Shown here: positions 7,273-11,524 of the stretch, piece after piece
Layout of the letters: each line of letters opens with the position of its first letter
How positions within the stretch are numbered: position 1 is the stretch's first letter
Source: Candidatus Nanopelagicaceae bacterium
GTDB taxonomy: Bacteria > Actinomycetota > Actinomycetes > Nanopelagicales > Nanopelagicaceae
Reading direction: 5' to 3'
Assembly: GCA_023262125.1 (NCBI GenBank)
Contig: JALRDT010000109.1
Coordinates: 1-11,524, forward strand
DNA: 11,524 bases
Notes under the pieces: generated by a model
What the model saw: the letters and a program-made list of their open reading frames with translations, nothing else
Told to the model about the DNA's origin: nothing
The model's database searches: none
Translations under genes and position numbers: made by a program

Positions 7273-8153
7273 TGTCAACGTTCCTACTGATTCTAATTAC
7301 CGGCATCGGACTCGGTGCGCTCTATTTTCTTGTGGCCTCAGGTCTCTCTTTAATTTATGGGTTAATGGGTGTTCTTAACTTTGCACACGGTGCATTCTTG
7401 ACAGTTGGTGCTTTTTTTGGATTTTGGTATGCCAAACAATCTGGTTTCATGATTACAACTCCAAAATTCCTCTTATCCATGTTAATTGGTGGCCTAGGAG
7501 CTGGAGCTTTCGCCTTACTAATGGAGCAATTAATTATTGCCAGAATGTATGAGCGACATGTTGATCAAGCGCTCGTAACTGTTGGCGTTGCACTTGTAGT
7601 TGGTGCTGCACTTGGAGGTTGGTTTGGAAATGACTTGGTTCTATATCCAACTCCCCCTTATTTTCTTAATGGTGTAAATATTGCAGGTGCAATCATTCCA
7701 GCCGATCGTTTCTTCTATATAGGAACCGCGCTAATTCTGTTAATTGCTAACTGGGCCCTACTTAAATTCACCAGAATCGGCTTAATTATTCGCGCTGGCG
7801 TTGAAAATAGAAATATGGTTGCCGCACTTGGCATCAACGTTCGACGCGCATTTAGCACCGTTTTCTTCTTAGGCGGATTTGCAGCAGGGGTTGGCGGTGT
7901 CTTGATTTCTGTCTATTCAAACGGTGTATCTCCACTTATTGCCGGACAATATTTAATTTATGGTTTCATCGTCGTGGTGATCGGCGGTATGGGCAGCGTT
8001 CCCGGAAGTTTTATCGCCGCGATGATGATTGGCGTAATCCGTCAGTTCGCTAATTACTACGTCACCGGATTGGGAGATTTCGTAGTTGTAATTCTGCTAG
8101 CTGGAGTCTTACTAATTAGACCGCAAGGTTTACTTGGAAAGGCGGCAGCGTAA
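7272..8153 (+). CDS. livH: Liv-type ABC transporter permease LivH
   Basis: This is an inner-membrane permease subunit, one half of the LivHM channel. I chose the ATG at 7272 because AGGAGG lies 6 nt upstream and the start overlaps the livF stop as TAATG; an in-frame upstream ATG at 7236 would only add 12 residues read inside livF. The resulting 293-residue protein is almost wholly hydrophobic, with about eight membrane segments. It carries the family stretches GLSLIYGLMGVLNFAHGAF (24-42), GVENRNMVAALGINVRRAF (176-194, the cytoplasmic loop that contacts the ATPases), and VIGGMGSVPGSF (237-248). The stop overlaps livM by one base. Confidence 0.93.
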   Translation: MSTFLLILITGIGLGALYFLVASGLSLIYGLMGVLNFAHGAFLTVGAFFGFWYAKQSGFMITTPKFLLSMLIGGLGAGAFALLMEQLIIARMYERHVDQALVTVGVALVVGAALGGWFGNDLVLYPTPPYFLNGVNIAGAIIPADRFFYIGTALILLIANWALLKFTRIGLIIRAGVENRNMVAALGINVRRAFSTVFFLGGFAAGVGGVLISVYSNGVSPLIAGQYLIYGFIVVVIGGMGSVPGSFIAAMMIGVIRQFANYYVTGLGDFVVVILLAGVLLIRPQGLLGKAAA

Positions 8154-9169
8154 TGTTACGTTGGAAATATTCTCGTCCGTTTCTTGCAACCTTACTTGCG
8201 CTTCTTGCTCTAGCACCGATACTGGGTGGAAATCCCTTAGCTCAACCAGGCTTGCAACAAACTTTAGCAGTTGCATTTATCTACGGTGGATTAGCTCTTA
8301 CTTATGATTTACTTTTTGGATTTACAGGGCTGCTCTCATTTGGCCATGCAATTTATTTTGGTTCAGGTATATATATAACCTGCATTCTTATAAACCACAA
8401 TGTAGTTCCATGGTATTTGGCTATGGTTATTGCAATTTCAATCACTGCACTCTTAGCGATGTTAGTTGGAATGGCATCTTTACGTACAACGGGCATTACA
8501 TTTGCGATGGTGACGTTAGCTTTTGGCGAAGCGGGACACGTAATTATTAATCGCAATTTCTTTGGTTTAACGGGTGGCGAAAATGGAATCGCCTTGGATG
8601 CCACAAAAGTTCCACAATTCTGGATTGGCGTTGTAAATACCAAATATCTCTACTGGACCGCTTTACTTGCGTTAATCATCGTTTACGCAATTATTTGGTG
8701 GATTACAGAGAGTTCTGCAGGACGAGTCTTTGCGGCGCTTAGAGATAATGAATTACGCGTACAAGTACTTGGTCTAGATACACAGAAATTCAAACTGCTA
8801 TCTTTTGTAATCGCTGGCTCGCTTGCAAGTTTCTTGGGTGTGATTATGTTGCTTGCCGCAGGTAGCGCTGCGCCTAGATTTGCTGATGCCAATTTAACGA
8901 TTGCGCTATTGCTTATGGTTATTCTTGGTGGAGCGGTAACACGTTGGGGTGCAGTAATTGGTGGCATTCTTTATTCGGTTGCAACTACTCGCATGCAAGA
9001 TCTGACCCAACAACCATTTTTCACAGATATGCCAAAGATCATTGGTGGTCCGTTGTCTGAGCCAGCTTTAACTTTAGGAATTCTATTTATACTTGTAGTT
9101 ATGTTTGCTCCAGGTGGTTTATCTGGCGCTTATTACAAATTACGCGCGAGGGCGATAGCTAAAAAGTGA
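8153..9169 (+). CDS. livM: Liv-type ABC transporter permease LivM
   Basis: This is the second permease subunit. The 338-residue protein has about nine or ten membrane segments and the LivM marks: LTYDLLFGFTGLLSFGHAIYF (49-69, read as two adjoining parts, LTYDLLFGF and TGLLSFGHAIYF), ITFAMVTLAFGE (115-126), FGLTGGENGI (137-146), and the ATPase-contact loop AALRDNELRVQVLGLD (194-209). VILGGAVTRWGAVIGG (256-271) corresponds to the conserved GG.GT..G...G motif near the C-terminus. The start is TAATG-coupled to livH, with GGAAAGG about 10 nt upstream. Its TGA overlaps the GTG of the synthetase gene, so the transporter and the synthetase are one transcription and translation unit. Confidence 0.92.
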   Translation: MLRWKYSRPFLATLLALLALAPILGGNPLAQPGLQQTLAVAFIYGGLALTYDLLFGFTGLLSFGHAIYFGSGIYITCILINHNVVPWYLAMVIAISITALLAMLVGMASLRTTGITFAMVTLAFGEAGHVIINRNFFGLTGGENGIALDATKVPQFWIGVVNTKYLYWTALLALIIVYAIIWWITESSAGRVFAALRDNELRVQVLGLDTQKFKLLSFVIAGSLASFLGVIMLLAAGSAAPRFADANLTIALLLMVILGGAVTRWGAVIGGILYSVATTRMQDLTQQPFFTDMPKIIGGPLSEPALTLGILFILVVMFAPGGLSGAYYKLRARAIAKK

Positions 9170-11040
9170 GCTTGCTTTTCCAGCCTAAAAATCCTCAAGA
9201 AACCGCATTAGGTAAATTAGAGCGCGAAAAAAATACAGATTACTGGGGTCTACACAAATGGAGTATCGAGAATCCAGGTGAATTTTGGTCACGTGCTTGG
9301 GATGATTTAAATCTAATTGGAGATAAAGGCGATATTGCTTTCCAAAGTGGAGAGCGATTTATCGATGCAAAGTTTTTCCCAAAAGGTTCGATAAATGTGG
9401 CTGAAAATTTGCTGGCCCATGGAGATGGCGTTGCTATTGTTGGAATTCTTGAAGATGGTACAAGACGCGAAATTACATATACCGAACTCAGAGAGAAAAG
9501 TGCTGCGGTCGCCGCAGCTATGAAAGATTTAGGAATAACTGTAGGTGATCGTGTAGTTGCTTGGGCACCAAATGTTCCAGAAGTAATGATTTTTGCATTA
9601 GGCGCACTAAGTATTGGAGCAATAGTTTCTACAGCTTCTCCTGATTTTGCCCCTAATGCAGTTCAAGATCGCTTTGGACAAGTCGAACCTAAGTTGATTC
9701 TGCTAGGTGATGATTACCAATACAGTGGCAAGAGTTTTGATTTAAAAGAAAGGGCAGATGAAATTATTGCGCTGCTGCCCACTTTAAAGAAATCAGTTCG
9801 AATCTCTGAATTTGAATCTTGGATTGCCCCTTTCAATGGTGCAAAACCAGATTTTAAAAGGTTGCCATTTGATCACCCTGGCTTCGTACTCTTCTCATCG
9901 GGTACTACCGGTAAACCTAAATGCATCACCCACAGTGGAGCAGGCGTCATGCTAAAGGCAGGCGCCGAACAGCTCTATCAATTCGACATGAAGGCAGGCG
10001 AGATAGTTTTTTTCTTCACCACATGTGGTTGGATGATGTGGAACTGGTTATTTATGTGTCTGATTCGCGGCGTAACCATTGTCCTATTTGATGGTTCCCC
10101 AGTATTTCCAAGAGCCCATCGACTCTTTGACATAGCAGAGAAAGAGAAATTAAATTTTTTTGGTGTATCTGCAAAATTTATCGATGGTATTAAGAAAGTT
10201 GGATTAAAACCATCCGAAAGCCACGATCTATCTAATCTGCGAATGATTGGTTCGACTGGATCAGTTTTGGTTCCTGAAGGTTTCGATTACATTTATGAAA
10301 ACGTGAAAGCCGATGTTCATCTTGCTTCAATGTCAGGTGGCACCGATATCTGCGGTTGCTTTGTAGCTTCTGTTCCAACCCTTGGTGTGCATCGGGGTGA
10401 ATTACAAGGACCTTGTTTAGGTATGGCAACAAAAGTATTTAATACTAAGGGTGAAATCGCTAAAGAAGATGAGAAAGGTGAATTAGTTTGTACCGTTCCT
10501 TTTCCATCAAAACCAATTGGTTTCTGGGGCGATTTAAATCATCAGAAATATTTATCGGCATACTTTGAAGGCTTTCCAGGAGTTTGGACTCACGGAGATT
10601 TCGCATCAGTTAGCAAAACGGGTGGATTTACTTTATTTGGTAGAAGTGATGCCACATTAAATTCAAAAGGTGTTCGAATCGGAACTGCCGAGATTTACCG
10701 AGTAGTTGAAACTTTTCCGCAAATTCAAGAGTGCATGGCGGTCTCACAGGATTGGGACAATGACACCCGAGTGGTGCTATTTATCGTTTTAAAAGATGGC
10801 CAACAATTGGATGAAGTTGCCACCAAAGAGATTAAGAAAGCGCTCAGAGATCAAGCTAGCCCAAGACACGTTCCGGATAAAATTATTGTGGCGCCTGAGC
10901 TGCCGCGGACAAAATCGAATAAATTGGTCGAGTTGGCTGTCACAGATGTAATTAATGGCAGAGAAGTTAGAAATCTTGATGCTTTAGCAAACCCAAAAGC
11001 ACTTGAATGGTTTAAAAGTCTTCCAGATTTATTAAAGTAA
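9166..11040 (+). CDS. aacS: Acetoacetyl-CoA synthetase (acetoacetate-CoA ligase)
   Basis: It activates acetoacetate to acetoacetyl-CoA with ATP and CoA. The 624-residue protein belongs to the adenylate-forming (ANL) family. It has FSSGTTGKPK (243-252), GWMMWNWL (288-295), SMSGGTDICGCFV (388-400), HGDF (476-479), GRSDATLNSKGVRIGTAEIY (492-511) and SPRHVPD (565-571). The GWMMWNW, SGGTD.CFV and DATLN.GVRIGTAEIY forms are those of acetoacetyl-CoA synthetase rather than acetyl-CoA or propionyl-CoA synthetase. The usual SGK before the catalytic lysine reads SNK (Lys586). Translation starts at a GTG that overlaps the livM stop. Coupling to a transporter, with 3-hydroxybutyrate dehydrogenase in the divergent operon, suggests the imported compound is converted to acetoacetate. 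Confidence 0.93.
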   Translation: MSLLFQPKNPQETALGKLEREKNTDYWGLHKWSIENPGEFWSRAWDDLNLIGDKGDIAFQSGERFIDAKFFPKGSINVAENLLAHGDGVAIVGILEDGTRREITYTELREKSAAVAAAMKDLGITVGDRVVAWAPNVPEVMIFALGALSIGAIVSTASPDFAPNAVQDRFGQVEPKLILLGDDYQYSGKSFDLKERADEIIALLPTLKKSVRISEFESWIAPFNGAKPDFKRLPFDHPGFVLFSSGTTGKPKCITHSGAGVMLKAGAEQLYQFDMKAGEIVFFFTTCGWMMWNWLFMCLIRGVTIVLFDGSPVFPRAHRLFDIAEKEKLNFFGVSAKFIDGIKKVGLKPSESHDLSNLRMIGSTGSVLVPEGFDYIYENVKADVHLASMSGGTDICGCFVASVPTLGVHRGELQGPCLGMATKVFNTKGEIAKEDEKGELVCTVPFPSKPIGFWGDLNHQKYLSAYFEGFPGVWTHGDFASVSKTGGFTLFGRSDATLNSKGVRIGTAEIYRVVETFPQIQECMAVSQDWDNDTRVVLFIVLKDGQQLDEVATKEIKKALRDQASPRHVPDKIIVAPELPRTKSNKLVELAVTDVINGREVRNLDALANPKALEWFKSLPDLLK

Positions 11041-11130
11041 ATTCATATCAGATGCTGCTTTAGTTAACTCCTCTTTAGCATCTGGATGAGCTGCATATCT
11101 AATTATGTTTGCTGCTTGTTGTTTGGTTGG
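11032..11130 (-). CDS. C-terminal end of an unidentified convergent gene
   Basis: On the minus strand an open frame ends with a TAA at 11034..11032, overlapping the end of the synthetase gene by 9 bases. The last 32 residues run from PTKQQAANIIRYAAHPDAKE to ASDMNLL and look like an ordinary helical protein end with the same low-GC base use as the neighbours. Upstream of about 11130 the sequence turns GC-rich and the continued frame looks non-coding, so the gene appears cut at the composition junction. The family is not recognisable from this tail. It could also be a chance frame. Confidence 0.35.
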   Translation of the reverse strand, partial: PTKQQAANIIRYAAHPDAKEELTKAASDMNLL

Positions 11131-11148
11131 ATGGCCAATGACGAACCC

Positions 11149-11490
11149 ATGCCCGCCACCTCGCGGCTTGTAGCGGCCAGCCGGCGCACGCCAAGCCAGC
11201 AGCCTACCGCCATGACCCGAGAAGCCGAGCGCAACACCGCCTGGCGGCGCAGTTTCGGCGGCGCAGACGCGTGGGCCTGGAAGGACTGGGACCGTGGTCG
11301 TCCCTTTCAGCAATGGCTGCAGGCCACGGAAGATTTGTACGGGCCTTTCTGGCGCTGGTGTGGGCAGTGTTTGAAACTGACGCCCATCAAGCCCCAGGCC
11401 ACCCATGAGCAAACCGGCCCGGTACTCACTACCCCGGAGCTTCGGCGCGATTCACAGGGTGATCCATACCCCGCAGGGCATGGGGGGTAG
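11149..11490 (+). CDS. Small tryptophan-rich hypothetical protein in the GC-rich block
   Basis: An open frame on the plus strand gives 113 residues from the ATG at 11149. The start is uncertain: ATGs at 11131 and 11212 are alternatives, none has a clear ribosome site, and the gene could be missing its 5' end at the junction. From 11212 the protein is MTREAERNTAWRRSFGG onward, 92 residues with seven tryptophans (such as WAWKDW and PFWRWCGQC) and a polar, proline-containing tail ending PYPAGHGG. There is no signal peptide or membrane segment. I do not recognise the family. GC-ending codons and another start codon 3 nt after its stop suggest a compact operon from a GC-rich bacterium. Confidence 0.4.
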   Translation: MPATSRLVAASRRTPSQQPTAMTREAERNTAWRRSFGGADAWAWKDWDRGRPFQQWLQATEDLYGPFWRWCGQCLKLTPIKPQATHEQTGPVLTTPELRRDSQGDPYPAGHGG

Positions 11491-11493
11491 ACG

Positions 11494-11524
11494 ATGACCA
11501 CGCCGCTCCATCCTTTGACGCTGC
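11494..11524 (+). CDS. Possible start of a further gene, cut by the window end
   Basis: An ATG at 11494 follows the previous stop by 3 nt and is preceded by a run of six G at 11482-11487. It reads MTTPLHPLTL to the window end. Only ten codons are visible, so this rests on spacing alone. Confidence 0.25.
   Translation, partial: MTTPLHPLTL

Larger units (their letters stand above)
11131..11524. other. GC-rich block of foreign composition (insertion or assembly chimera)
   Basis: From about 11131-11150 to the window end the base composition rises abruptly to about 65-70 % GC (43 of 60 bases in 11151-11210), against roughly 40 % before. Codon use also changes to GC-ending codons. I see no terminal inverted repeat, target-site duplication, tRNA or integrase at the boundary. 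The block holds one probable small reading frame (11149-11490) and the start of another (11494). Foreign mobile DNA or a misjoined contig both fit; the sequence alone does not decide. Confidence 0.8.

Noticed and set aside
9166..11040. Propionyl-CoA synthetase (PrpE) to complete the prp set
   Set aside because: The motifs (GWMMWNW, SGGTD, DATLN.GVRIGTAEIY) are those of acetoacetyl-CoA synthetase, and the gene sits in the transporter operon rather than with prpBCD.
11049..11084. Inverted repeat CAGATGCT / AGCATCTG as a terminator between convergent genes
   Set aside because: The arms are perfect over 8 bp but the loop is 20 nt, no T-run follows on either strand, and it lies inside the coding end of the convergent frame. 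It is probably chance.
11032..11412. A 126-codon minus-strand open frame crossing the composition break
   Set aside because: Only its last 32 codons have the low-GC style; the upstream part is the complement of a better plus-strand frame and is rich in Gly, Pro and Arg, typical of a non-coding GC-rich frame. Its continuity looks accidental.
1..11524. CRISPR array, insertion sequence or integrase
   Set aside because: No regularly spaced repeats, transposase or recombinase motifs, or terminal inverted repeats were seen on either strand.

Overview
The window is a compact, mostly low-GC (roughly 40 % by eye) bacterial chromosome segment with translationally coupled genes, typical of a streamlined free-living, probably aquatic bacterium. 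I lean towards a low-GC actinobacterium of the Nanopelagicales (acI) type from its composition and gene density. This is uncertain: the prpBCD genes are of the enteric/beta-proteobacterial type and the transport binding protein has no lipobox, so a low-GC proteobacterium is not excluded.

Layout. Positions 1-4376 (minus strand) hold a five-gene operon read right to left: an alpha/beta hydrolase, 3-hydroxybutyrate dehydrogenase, methylisocitrate lyase (prpB), 2-methylcitrate synthase (prpC) and 2-methylcitrate dehydratase (prpD, cut by the left window edge). All junctions are 4-nt overlaps or stop codons abutting the next start. Positions 4377-4545 are a divergent control region with an 11-bp near-identical direct repeat spaced exactly 42 bp and a GC-rich palindrome. 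Positions 4546-11040 (plus strand) hold a six-gene operon: periplasmic-type binding protein, a strong hairpin terminator/attenuator, then livG, livF, livH, livM and acetoacetyl-CoA synthetase, again coupled by overlaps. The end of an unidentified convergent gene lies at 11032-11130. At about 11.13-11.15 kb the composition jumps to about 65-70 % GC and stays there to the window end; this is either foreign DNA or an assembly chimera.

How the genes work together. A Liv-type (HAAT) importer brings in a small substrate. The dehydrogenase turns 3-hydroxybutyrate into acetoacetate, the synthetase activates acetoacetate to acetoacetyl-CoA, and the methylcitrate cycle burns propionyl-CoA to pyruvate and succinate. 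Two readings fit. One is uptake and degradation of 3-hydroxybutyrate/3-hydroxyvalerate or their short esters (polyhydroxyalkanoate breakdown products), with the hydrolase cleaving the esters. The other is uptake of branched-chain amino acids, whose catabolism ends in acetoacetate (leucine) and propionyl-CoA (isoleucine, valine). The dehydrogenase and hydrolase favour the first. No regulator, thiolase, propionyl-CoA synthetase or aconitase is visible in the window.
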